Source of the DNA: Paraglaciecola sp. MB-3u-78
Lineage (GTDB): Bacteria > Pseudomonadota > Gammaproteobacteria > Enterobacterales > Alteromonadaceae
Direction of reading: 5' to 3'
NCBI RefSeq assembly: GCF_002835935.1
Contig: NZ_PJCF01000003.1
Coordinates: 434,001-498,000, forward strand
DNA: 64,000 nucleotides
The position numbers were made by a program, and so were the translations under genes. This document shows, piece by piece, positions 34,945-42,971 of this stretch. The stretch's first letter is position 1, and each line of letters begins with the position of its first letter. The notes below the pieces were generated by a model. The model was not told the DNA's origin and did not search any database. It saw nothing but the letters and a program-made list of their open reading frames with translations.

Positions 34945-35607
34945 CTAGTTATAAAACGCAACAGCCGTATCAAGATCCGCTCGGTCAGTCCGGGTTTTGT
35001 TGGCAGCAGCAGAGTCGTCTGCATACCCAAATGACATACCAAACAATACTCCACGCTCTTCCGGCAATTGTAATATTTCTCTGACGGGATCAGGAAATTG
35101 CCCCAATGCACCTTGCATACAGTTGGCAAGGCCATGCTCATTTAAGAGCAAGGCTAAGGATTGCGCATAAATCCCTAAATCTACTGCACCCATGATATCT
35201 AAGTATTTGTCCATGGTGAAAAACACTGCATGAGGCGCATCAAAAAACTGCCAATTACGTATCATTGCCATTTGTCTGGCTTTTTTGTCTTCTCTAGGAA
35301 TACCAAGGCAAGAATAAAGTGCATTCGCAGAGCCAAACTGTCGTTCACGGTGCACACCTTGATACTTGGGAAGCCAATTAAAATCTGGGTTTGGAGCCGC
35401 TCCAGACATCAAGGTTTCCATAAATTTTGCTTTTAGTTTGTCTTTGGTGCTGCCTGATACAACACATGTTTGCCAAGGCTGAACATTACAGTTAGAGGCT
35501 GCTAATTGTGCCTGACTAAAAATGCTTTCCAGCGTTTCTGTGGCTACTGGTTTGTCTAAATATGCTCGGGTTGAACTACGTTCTTCAAGAATTTGCGCGA
35601 TGGACAT
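34945..35607 (-). CDS. Nitroreductase-family FMN oxidoreductase
   Basis: 220 aa. Typical nitroreductase features are LEERSSTRAYLDKPV at the N-terminus (FMN phosphate contact), QLAASNCNVQPWQTCVVSG, the MGAVDLGIYAQSLALLLNEHG helix and FGMSFGYAD near the end. ATG 35607 is chosen because AGGAAG lies 5 bp upstream; the longer in-frame extension to 35745 encodes an unrelated hydrophobic stretch. It reduces nitro or quinone-like compounds with NAD(P)H in the cytoplasm; the native substrate is unknown. A truncated TetR gene lies divergently next to it and may once have regulated it. Confidence 0.87.
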   Translation of the reverse strand: MSIAQILEERSSTRAYLDKPVATETLESIFSQAQLAASNCNVQPWQTCVVSGSTKDKLKAKFMETLMSGAAPNPDFNWLPKYQGVHRERQFGSANALYSCLGIPREDKKARQMAMIRNWQFFDAPHAVFFTMDKYLDIMGAVDLGIYAQSLALLLNEHGLANCMQGALGQFPDPVREILQLPEERGVLFGMSFGYADDSAAANKTRTDRADLDTAVAFYN

Positions 35608-35747
35608 GTTGCTTCCTATGTTTAATGTAAGACTTAAATACAACAGTACAATAACAGCAGCTGTTGCCGTTAAGATAAAATTTAGTGATGAGTAACTATT
35701 AAAACCAATAAAAAAGAAATCCATTAAAAGGTCGCGCACATTCATAC

Positions 35748-36041
35748 CTTTATCGTCACTTTTCGAATAAATCGGAGTGGGTAGCTGAGGTGTTTCGTTA
35801 TGCCACCGAGCGTGAGGTGGCGGCCGTTACTCAAGCATGTGATGAGCAGGATATAGAACAAGGTAAAACCGCAGCTGATAAGTTAACTGCTGCGGTCGAG
35901 ACGTTTGCCCAGCGTGCGTTATTGGGCAGAACGTTGGCGTATAGCCTGATTGCCGAACCAGTGGATCCTTCTTTAAATAGAAATGACGATAACGACGATT
36001 TTATTCACAGTTTCATTCTCACGACCGTTTTGCTCAAATAA
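35748..36041 (+). pseudogene. TetR-family regulator, truncated at both ends
   Basis: The frame opens inside the helix-turn-helix end (YRHFSNKSEWVAEVFRYATE) and continues through part of the ligand domain (ADKLTAAVETFAQRALLGRT, LAYSLIAEPVDPSL). It then turns into unrelated sequence and stops at 36041. The first two helices of the DNA-binding domain are missing, as is the C-terminal half. It sits head to head with the nitroreductase, the usual arrangement of a TetR repressor and its target. Confidence 0.7.
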
Positions 36042-36158
36042 ACTCATGTTTTTTATGTGTGGGTTAAATGATTATCATCAATGGCTGATATTTGCTATAG
36101 ATGGTATTCTTTCTTTAGTAATATCAATGATCTATCTCGATGAAATTAGGAATACATT

Positions 36159-36584
36159 ATGCCACCCAGAGATAAAAAACAAAACCTTTATCAATTGCAT
36201 TTGCTTGGTAATGTATTGTACGTAGAGATGAATAATGTGTGGTCAAAAGGTACTGTCAAAAAAGTACTAGCAGAGACTCAAGAACTGGTTGATGGCATTA
36301 AACATCAACCATGGGCTGCAGTCGTCGATATTCGAAATTGGATCATGCCTACCTTTGAAGCTTTTGAAGGCTTTCAACTTATTTATGATTGGTGCGCAGC
36401 CAACAACCAAACCCACGAAGTCACTTTGTGCCGCTTTGAGATGCAAACAAGATTCATTGGAGATGTATCTAATTACGATGAAGAGCATCAGTTTTATACT
36501 CAAAGCACCGAAGATGTGGAGCAATGGCTAGTCAATAAAGGTTTTACTTTTTCGTTGAAAGAATGGCAGCAAACTGTTCAATAA
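36159..36584 (+). CDS. Hypothetical protein, STAS/SpoIIAA-like
   Basis: 141 aa, cytoplasmic, with no signal or TM segment. The pattern YQLHLLGNVLYVEMNNVWSK, then WAAVVDIRNWIMPTFEAFEG resembles the beta-alpha fold of small STAS/SpoIIAA-like proteins, which bind lipids, nucleotides or regulatory partners. The match is to fold pattern only. It stands alone between the TetR fragment and the aminotransferase. ATG 36159 follows GAAATTAGGAATACATT, where AGGA is acceptably spaced. Confidence 0.55.
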   Translation: MPPRDKKQNLYQLHLLGNVLYVEMNNVWSKGTVKKVLAETQELVDGIKHQPWAAVVDIRNWIMPTFEAFEGFQLIYDWCAANNQTHEVTLCRFEMQTRFIGDVSNYDEEHQFYTQSTEDVEQWLVNKGFTFSLKEWQQTVQ

Positions 36585-36782
36585 ATATTCTTATCAGTTC
36601 AATAGACAATCACCTGGTTTTTACGTATTTCTGCTGAAATGAAATCATTGTTATGCATTTTATTGCGATGAGGGTTTTGGCAAATTTAATGTTTAGCTCC
36701 ATAGTATTTAAAGGGTGTTTTACGTATTCACAAATGGCAAAATAGTAGGCTGTTGTTTTCATTGTTTTTATAAAAAATTGAG

Positions 36783-37979
36783 TTGTATCATTTGAAATAT
36801 TCACAGCGCGCGCAAGCCATTTCCCCCTTTTTTGCTATGGCTTTTGGTGAAAAAGCGGCTCAGTTAGAAGCCCAAGGTAAGCACGTTGTTAAATTGAACA
36901 TAGGTGAGCCCGATTTTGGCGCGCCGCCTGACGTGTTACTTGCCATGCAACACCTTGCGGTCAATGCGCCTCTGCCATACACCTCGGCATTAGGATTACC
37001 CGAACTGCGTGCTGCAATTGCAGGCTTTTACAAAACAGCCCATCAAATCGAACTCGATCCACAACGTATTGTGGTGACCGCAGGGGCATCGGCAGCCTTA
37101 ATGTTGCTGTCGGCCGCCTTCGTTGATGAGGGCGACAACGTGATCATGGCTGATCCTTCCTACCCCTGTAATAAACAATTTATAAAAAGTTTTGGTGGCA
37201 AGGTGCAATTAGTGCCGACCCAAGCAGATTCCCGCTTTCAATTGAATATGCCGTTACTTGAACAACACTGGCAATCTGGCACTCGAGGCTTAATGTTAGC
37301 CACTCCCTCAAACCCTACAGGCACAGCCATAGCGGCAGATGAACTCGCCGCAATGTGCCAATTTGCTCGTAGCAAAGGGGCATGGCGCATTGTTGATGAG
37401 ATTTATCTTAACTTGCACCATAGCGAAGCCGAGTCTCAGCCAATGAGTGTCTTAGCTTATGATGATGAGGCTTTAGTGATTAACAGCTTTTCAAAATATT
37501 TTGGCATGACGGGGTGGCGCTTGGGTTGGTGTGTGGTGCCTGCGCGTGCTGTCGAGGTTATGGAAAGGTTGGCTCAAAATTATTATATTTGTCCATCGAC
37601 TTTGGCGCAAAAAGCCGCTTTACAATGTTTTACTCCAAGCTCTATTGCCGTGTGCGAGTCACGACGCGCCACGCTTATTGCCAGAAAAAAATTGATTCTG
37701 ACTGGATTACAAAAATGTGGGTTGGATGTTCCCGTGCATCCTGACGGTGCTTTTTATGTGTATATCGATGTCAGTAGCACGGGGTTATCTGCCATGACAT
37801 TCTGTGAGCGAGTATTACAAGAAGTGCATGTTGCATTGACCCCTGGTAACGATTTTGGTGAGTATCAAGGCGACCAGTATGTGCGTTTGTCTTTTGCTTC
37901 TGCAGAGTCTGAACTCGAAGAGGGCTTGCATCGGCTAGCAATATTTATGAACCGTTTACAGAGCCCACTTCGCACTTAG
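36783..37979 (+). CDS. Class I/II pyridoxal-phosphate aminotransferase
   Basis: 398 aa of fold-type I aminotransferase. Marks are LNIGEPDFGAPPDV near the start, YTSALGLPELRAAIAGFY, TPSNPTGTA, the Asp in RIVDEIYLNL and the PLP lysine in SFSKYFGMTGWRLGW, with the final Arg in YVRLSFA. It is close to aspartate/aromatic aminotransferase-like proteins; the amino donor is not certain. Both possible starts are TTG (36783 or 36792), with no clear ribosome site, so the N-terminus is uncertain by three residues. It appears monocistronic. Confidence 0.87.
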   Translation: MYHLKYSQRAQAISPFFAMAFGEKAAQLEAQGKHVVKLNIGEPDFGAPPDVLLAMQHLAVNAPLPYTSALGLPELRAAIAGFYKTAHQIELDPQRIVVTAGASAALMLLSAAFVDEGDNVIMADPSYPCNKQFIKSFGGKVQLVPTQADSRFQLNMPLLEQHWQSGTRGLMLATPSNPTGTAIAADELAAMCQFARSKGAWRIVDEIYLNLHHSEAESQPMSVLAYDDEALVINSFSKYFGMTGWRLGWCVVPARAVEVMERLAQNYYICPSTLAQKAALQCFTPSSIAVCESRRATLIARKKLILTGLQKCGLDVPVHPDGAFYVYIDVSSTGLSAMTFCERVLQEVHVALTPGNDFGEYQGDQYVRLSFASAESELEEGLHRLAIFMNRLQSPLRT

Positions 37980-38190
37980 TGTACATTTAGGCCTAGTGCT
38001 TACCTGTATCCATGGTGAAATGGATAGGGATGTATTGTGAATTTCACTTAAGCCATTTATTTTCTATACCACCGCTAGCTGAGTGCATGGAAAAGCCCAA
38101 ATCTTCAGAAAAGGTGAGAGATTTCGTAAAATCTTTTACCGTTAAGTTAACTGAAAACTGCGCCCATTTCATGTGTTTCCCCTACACGTT

Positions 38191-39315
38191 TTAGGGTAAG
38201 CCTCGTTGCGTTTCTAAATAGGTCGCAAAGCTTCCCAACCAATGACTACCCATGTAATGCATATCGTGCACCACTGAATTTATTCCAGCTTGCTTATGGG
38301 CTTTGGCAGCATTCATAATGGCGTTCTTACGAGGATCTTGGTCATTTAAAGCAGAAGCGATGCCTTCTAACATCCAAGCACGGCTTAAATTTAAGCCATC
38401 TAAATGCGCCAGTTTACCATCACTTTTATCAACCACAGTGGCTACCCTTAACCAAGTGCCATCAACATTGGAAGGGATTGTCGGTAAAAACTCAGATAAC
38501 CAGTTTGGGTATAGTGTTTTTGATAACACTCGACGCATAAGGTCGGCTTCAGCTATGCAAGGGGATAGAAAATCTTGCCCTGAAGGTTCATAGGCCAGTG
38601 GACAATTCCGATCATCACTGTACAACCGGGTGATGTTGTTTTTCAGTAAATCGTTAAAGGCTTGATTATTTGCCGTTAGACTCCAATCTAACATTAATCC
38701 AAAGGCAAATGCGGTTTGGCTGTGTTCTCCAACTCGTATAGGAAATGTTAGTTTTGGCAACCAATCACTGATGTTAGCCACTATTTTATTTTCTAAAGGG
38801 AGTAAAATGGTTAACCATTTTTTTGCTTGTGGGTTGTCCCACTCACGTAATTCTGTGGTGAGTTGTAAAAACCAGGCTAAGCCATAAGGGCGCTCAAAAC
38901 TTGTACCGGTATTTTCACGATTAAAATAAGCCAATTCGCCTTCAATATTTGCTTGGGTAAAACTCTGGCTAAGACTGTTGATGATCTCTTGATAATGAGC
39001 GCTGTTGGGATGTTGGCTAGCAATTCGAGTAAGCAACCAATGTCCATGCACTGAAGAATGCCAATCGAAACACCCATAAAATGCGGGGTATAACTGCTTA
39101 GGCGTTTTCACATCCGCATCGCTATTCATCCTATGCTTAACAATGTTAGGGTACTCTTTATGCACACACTCTAAAGCAAGTTGCGCAAAACGGTCGATAA
39201 CGTCAGCTTTGTTTGGCTCAGGTGTTGCTACTAATGGATCTGCCAGTAAGTGACTACAGTAAAAGCAAAACAATAAACACGCCGCATAAATTCTCATCTT
39301 TAATATTTTATCCAT
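38191..39315 (-). CDS. DUF2891 family exported protein
   Basis: 374 aa from ATG 39315 (MDKILKMRIYAACLLFCFYC), giving a signal peptide; an ATG at 39297 is also possible and the longer frame to 39405 is less likely. The conserved DUF2891 layout is visible: HPAFYGCFDWHSSVHGHW-like text (PAFYGCFDWHSSVHGHWLL), ERPYGLAWFLQL, the GEHSQTAFAFGL segment, and MGSHWLGSFATYL at the end. The alpha/alpha-barrel-like pattern suggests a glycan- or peptide-processing enzyme, but the reaction is not known to me. It is convergent with the aminotransferase. Confidence 0.8.
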   Translation of the reverse strand: MDKILKMRIYAACLLFCFYCSHLLADPLVATPEPNKADVIDRFAQLALECVHKEYPNIVKHRMNSDADVKTPKQLYPAFYGCFDWHSSVHGHWLLTRIASQHPNSAHYQEIINSLSQSFTQANIEGELAYFNRENTGTSFERPYGLAWFLQLTTELREWDNPQAKKWLTILLPLENKIVANISDWLPKLTFPIRVGEHSQTAFAFGLMLDWSLTANNQAFNDLLKNNITRLYSDDRNCPLAYEPSGQDFLSPCIAEADLMRRVLSKTLYPNWLSEFLPTIPSNVDGTWLRVATVVDKSDGKLAHLDGLNLSRAWMLEGIASALNDQDPRKNAIMNAAKAHKQAGINSVVHDMHYMGSHWLGSFATYLETQRGLP

Positions 39316-39613
39316 TATGTATATCAGTGTGTTGAGAAGTCTAACTGCAACACTGTTCCCTTGCAACGAGCTGAAATGCTTGGACGATAAGTCTACTGAT
39401 GCCATGACACCGGTTTTAGTGAATAATTTAAATGACTCCCAACCAAAAAATATCTGTTCTGTTCTTTGCTTTGAATCATAGGCGTTTGAGGAAATTCTTT
39501 GTCTTGAACATACCGCGCATTCGTTGATGGGCTGCTAGCTATTTGAATTGAGGTATCATTTGTTTTGCTCCCGCGGCATAACAACAGTGTTGTTCAAATT
39601 TTGTGGTTAACAT

Positions 39614-39647
39614 AAAGCATGGGTCGCTTGATAACCCATGCCTTTGA
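39614..39647 (-). terminator. Hairpin between mtfA and the DUF2891 gene
   Basis: AAAGCATGGGT and ACCCATGCCTTT form an 8-10-bp stem with a 9-nt loop, about 120 bp after the mtfA stop. The flanking A/T tracts are short, so terminator strength is uncertain. The rest of 39316-39768 shows no gene. Confidence 0.5.
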
Positions 39648-39768
39648 AGTCTTAGGATCTGGTGATGGCAATATGCCCGGCTTTGTCTTCTCGAAGGTAA
39701 CGAGCCGTGCATTATTTATGAGGCGCTTAAATAGCGGACAACTATGCACAACCTTCACTGTAAATTAA

Positions 39769-40623
39769 CTATTGAAGTTTGGCATTAGACCATTGTTTGG
39801 GGTCGAGCAAGTAACACTGTTTAAATTGTTCGTATAGCTGGGGATGTCGGTGTTCTAGCTGGTGGGGTTTCTCAAAAAACGTTTCAGTCACCACGGCAAA
39901 AAACTCAGCGGGGGAGGTTGCACCATAACTGTAAATAACATCGTCAACACCATCAGCTAGCTTTTGTTGTTGCACTATGAACTCGGCATTTAATACCTGT
40001 GACCATTGTTGATATTGCTCTAAAGTCGGCAATAAGGGCAGACCATCCATAGCCGCATTTTCTTCATCTAATTTATGGGCAAATTCATGCATCACAACAT
40101 TGTGTCCATCACGACTATCTCTTGCCCCTTGTAACACATGATCCCAAGCCAAGATTACCGGACCTCTATGCCAAGATTCCCCCGCTCTGGTACTCTTACT
40201 CGTAATACGCAACATGCCTTCTGTTCGTGTACTGCTGGCCACATAGGTATTGGGGTAAACCAAGATGCTGCGAAAACCAGGATAATAATTGCCTGGCCGA
40301 TTGAGTATTAATAAACAAGCTTGAGCGGCAATTAATACTCTGATTTTATCGTTTATGTCGAGGTCATTTCGCCCAATGATGTCTTTTTCATCTAAAAATA
40401 CCTGTATATGGCCAGCTAATTTGCACTGCAATTCATTGGGTAAACGTAAATACAATGGAAATTCAGTTTGTAATATATGCAAGTATTCGGGTGCTAATGG
40501 CTGGGATCTTAATTGAATTCGTTTTAATTCACGGAGTTTAATGCTGCGCTTATCCAAGTACAACCAAGTCATCATAACTAAAATAGGTAAACTCAGAAAA
40601 AAATATATTAGGATTTGGCGCAT
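39769..40623 (-). CDS. mtfA: MtfA-type zinc peptidase
   Basis: 284 aa. In E. coli MtfA is a cytoplasmic zinc aminopeptidase that binds the repressor Mlc and so affects glucose PTS genes. The HEFAHKLDEENAAMDGLP motif gives HExxH plus a downstream Glu/Asp, as in the anthrax lethal-factor-like fold of MtfA. An N-terminal hydrophobic segment (ILIYFFLSLPILVMMTWLYL) makes this version membrane anchored, as in several marine gammaproteobacteria. A mutilated second copy lies at 34.7 kb. No PTS gene is in the window. Confidence 0.87.
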   Translation of the reverse strand: MRQILIYFFLSLPILVMMTWLYLDKRSIKLRELKRIQLRSQPLAPEYLHILQTEFPLYLRLPNELQCKLAGHIQVFLDEKDIIGRNDLDINDKIRVLIAAQACLLILNRPGNYYPGFRSILVYPNTYVASSTRTEGMLRITSKSTRAGESWHRGPVILAWDHVLQGARDSRDGHNVVMHEFAHKLDEENAAMDGLPLLPTLEQYQQWSQVLNAEFIVQQQKLADGVDDVIYSYGATSPAEFFAVVTETFFEKPHQLEHRHPQLYEQFKQCYLLDPKQWSNAKLQ

Positions 40624-40903
40624 AGTTTGTCTGTTGATAATTTAAGGTCAGACACTAGCTTATCAAGTTATTAAATTTGGAGCTTGAAGAAGTTAATTTT
40701 AAATAAGAAGTATATACTTGCAATAAGTAGCAAAACGTCAAAACGAAGGTTAGATAAGAAAAGTCGAGTAAAAACCCCAATGATAAAAGAGTTAATTTCA
40801 ATAAGGGGCTTGGCAAATATGTTTTAAAAAATCAAATGTATACTTATTAGGTAAAGCGAGTAACCTTAATAATATGACTAAATAAAGTATGTAGGGTAAT
40901 TTT

Positions 40904-41656
40904 TTGTTGCGGGTAATATGTCGATTAGTAGCGTTAATCTATATTCTAACGAGCTTTAGCAGCGCCGCTGAGAAAGGACAACACAAGCTATCTTTTGATA
41001 TAGATTCTGTTGGTGGATGGGTTCCTATCCTTACCGCAGCCCAGCCAGGCACCCCTGGTATTATGACTGAAATAACCGAAGCCATACAACGCCACTCAGA
41101 TATTGAATTTATACCTGTAAAACTTCCTCAAAAACGAGCCGAAATCGCCCTAAAAGAAGGTTCAGTAGATTTTGACTTTATCTGTCTAGAATGGCTAAAG
41201 ACTCCAGAGGTTGGCCCAGAATATGTCATAAGCGAACCTTTTTTTGAACTCAAAGAAAGTTTTATCACCTTAAAGAAAAATGTGCATTTATTCCCAACAC
41301 GGGAGTCTTTGTATAATAAACATGTCGGCACTATTGCTGGGTACTTTTACTTTGATGATCATACTTTTATCCGTACAGATTTTCTCGATGAAAACCATTT
41401 GGTTTTAGGTTTAAAGCACGAAAGATTTGAAGTCATTATATTGGAACAAGAAACGGCTAAACATTGGGCTAAAGTGAATGATGTGGATATAGGTTTTGCT
41501 GTTTTGCATAGCAAAGGAAATTTTCTAATGAGGATCAGAAAAAAACATCAAGGCCTTTTACCTTTGATAAACCAGGCAATCAAACAAATAAAAGCTTCAG
41601 GAGAACTACAAGCCATTTTAGATAAGCACAATACTGAAATAAATATTTTTAACTGA
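40904..41656 (+). CDS. Orphan periplasmic solute-binding protein (SBP_bac_3-like)
   Basis: 250 aa with a signal peptide (VALIYILTSFSSAAEKG). The body has the SBP_bac_3 pattern: GTPGIMTEITEAIQRHSDIE, LPQKRAEIALKEGSVDFDFI, YVISEPFFELKESFITLKK, VGTIAGYFYF and the C-terminal LINQAIKQIKASGELQAILD. No permease or ATPase is adjacent, so it may serve as a sensor-type binding protein or work with distant transport genes. The start is TTG 40904, or the next TTG, with AGGG about 8 bp upstream. Confidence 0.75.
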   Translation: MLRVICRLVALIYILTSFSSAAEKGQHKLSFDIDSVGGWVPILTAAQPGTPGIMTEITEAIQRHSDIEFIPVKLPQKRAEIALKEGSVDFDFICLEWLKTPEVGPEYVISEPFFELKESFITLKKNVHLFPTRESLYNKHVGTIAGYFYFDDHTFIRTDFLDENHLVLGLKHERFEVIILEQETAKHWAKVNDVDIGFAVLHSKGNFLMRIRKKHQGLLPLINQAIKQIKASGELQAILDKHNTEINIFN

Positions 41657-41873
41657 CATAGTCTCAGTGGTGATGCTCCCATACCTCTTTGGGACTTAAA
41701 ACAATGAATTTCTATTACCACCTCGTACACTGTTAATTGGTCCCGTCCTTACTCCACACAAAACTAAGTCTGTTAACTTGTCTCTAGCGATATCAAAACT
41801 GTCTCTTTTTCGCTATTCCCCTACCACTATAATAGAATGTGCCAATACTTAGTCACCGGCAGTCACTTTCTCC

Positions 41874-42371
41874 ATGAACCAAGACAATAACTCTATTCCT
41901 GAAAAAGGATTACTTTTTAATACCAAAGGCAAGGTGTCCGTTTGGGCGTCACAACATCCTTACGCTGATATTCCTGATGAGTATTTTGAGGAGACCTTTT
42001 TCAAAAAAGGCACTCGGGCAAGAAACACTTGGTCAGACAATTATAAAATTCGCTATTTTTCACCGCAGCAGATGGAAACTAATGGTGCCCACACTGGCAC
42101 CATTGATATTCATGAAGCAGCTGGTGGCTGTTCTTGCTCAAGTTCTTTTATTGTCAATTTGATGAGTAAAGCGAAAAAAAATAAGATGCAGCAAGTGACC
42201 TGGATTATTTTACTTTTCGAACAGGAATATAGCGTAAAACTTAGTGGTGTTGCTCAGGATGAATACACCACTTTTCTGGGGGCGTTTAACTATGATGCCT
42301 CTAGCGAAAGCTTGTTGGGTGAAGACGATGATGAAGACATAGAAGATGAAGATGAAGCAAACCCGGAATAA
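41874..42371 (+). CDS. Imm22-like orphan immunity protein
   Basis: 165 aa, cytoplasmic. The layout KGKVSVWASQHPYADIPDEY, then FSPQQMET, CSCSSSFIVNLMSKAKK, VTWIILLFEQEYS and FLGAFNYDAS resembles the Imm22 family of polymorphic-toxin immunity proteins (N-terminal VS(L/V)W, a central SFI block, ending in a FLGxxxYD strand). The tail is extremely acidic (GEDDDEDIEDEDEANPE). No toxin gene is adjacent. The assignment is by remembered pattern only; an unrelated small protein is possible. Confidence 0.5.
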   Translation: MNQDNNSIPEKGLLFNTKGKVSVWASQHPYADIPDEYFEETFFKKGTRARNTWSDNYKIRYFSPQQMETNGAHTGTIDIHEAAGGCSCSSSFIVNLMSKAKKNKMQQVTWIILLFEQEYSVKLSGVAQDEYTTFLGAFNYDASSESLLGEDDDEDIEDEDEANPE

Positions 42372-42971
42372 ATAGTGTTGTAGTCAATTTATCTGACGAA
42401 ATACAGTGGCGTATTTCGCCATTGAGTCCTTTAGCGGCAATATTAGTAACAGTGACTCACTCTAATTTAAAAATGCTTGGGTTGTTTCAAGATCTGAAGT
42501 TGTCACAATCTCAATTCATTCATTTAAATTGACACTTTGCCCTTTATGAACAAACAAATACACTGTCTGTATGCTGGAAAAGCTACAGTGAACCATCAGA
42601 TTCAATCTGCAGAAACAATTGTGAAGGGCATTCATAGTCTTGATGGAACAGCGTTTGAACTGCAATAGTTTCCATTGAAATATAGAGGATTATTAGGCGT
42701 AATTCCTCTTAATAGAAAACCAAATGTTTTAGGATTTTCAGGCTAATTTGAGAGTGCACACTACAAACAAAGATAATAATATAGTTGAAGTTTTTTTGTT
42801 AAGTCTGATGTTAATATACAAAAAGTTATTTTAAAACTAACAGGGTGTAACGTGCACTTCAGAAGTCTGAAGCGATACATTACTATTCAGATATTGCCTG
42901 CGTTGCAGCTATGAATACACTTTGTTTTTTCGATATATATCGGTTTTATCCAGCTAAAGGTTGTTTGCAAT
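42372..42971. other. Intergenic region with a dispersed repeat
   Basis: No gene is supported in 600 bp. The first 70 bp (about 42383-42450) contain CGAAATAC/GTATTTCG (42397-42418), which may end the upstream transcript. They resemble segments at about 48385-48440 and 51013-51048. The remainder is AT-rich upstream sequence of the histidine kinase gene. Confidence 0.45.
42383..42450. repeat. Dispersed intergenic repeat, copy A of three
   Basis: Begins AGTCAATTTATCTGACGAAA and carries GGCGTATTTC. The segment near 51013 repeats AGTCAATTTAT and GGCGTATTTC. The segment near 48387 repeats TTTATCTGAC, then an AATATTA-TAAC end. All lie in spacers beside exported-protein genes. The similarity was judged by eye and is partial. 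Confidence 0.45.

Noticed and set aside
35607-35745. A 46-residue hydrophobic N-terminal extension of the nitroreductase
   Set aside because: A good ribosome site supports the shorter start, and the family has no such leader.
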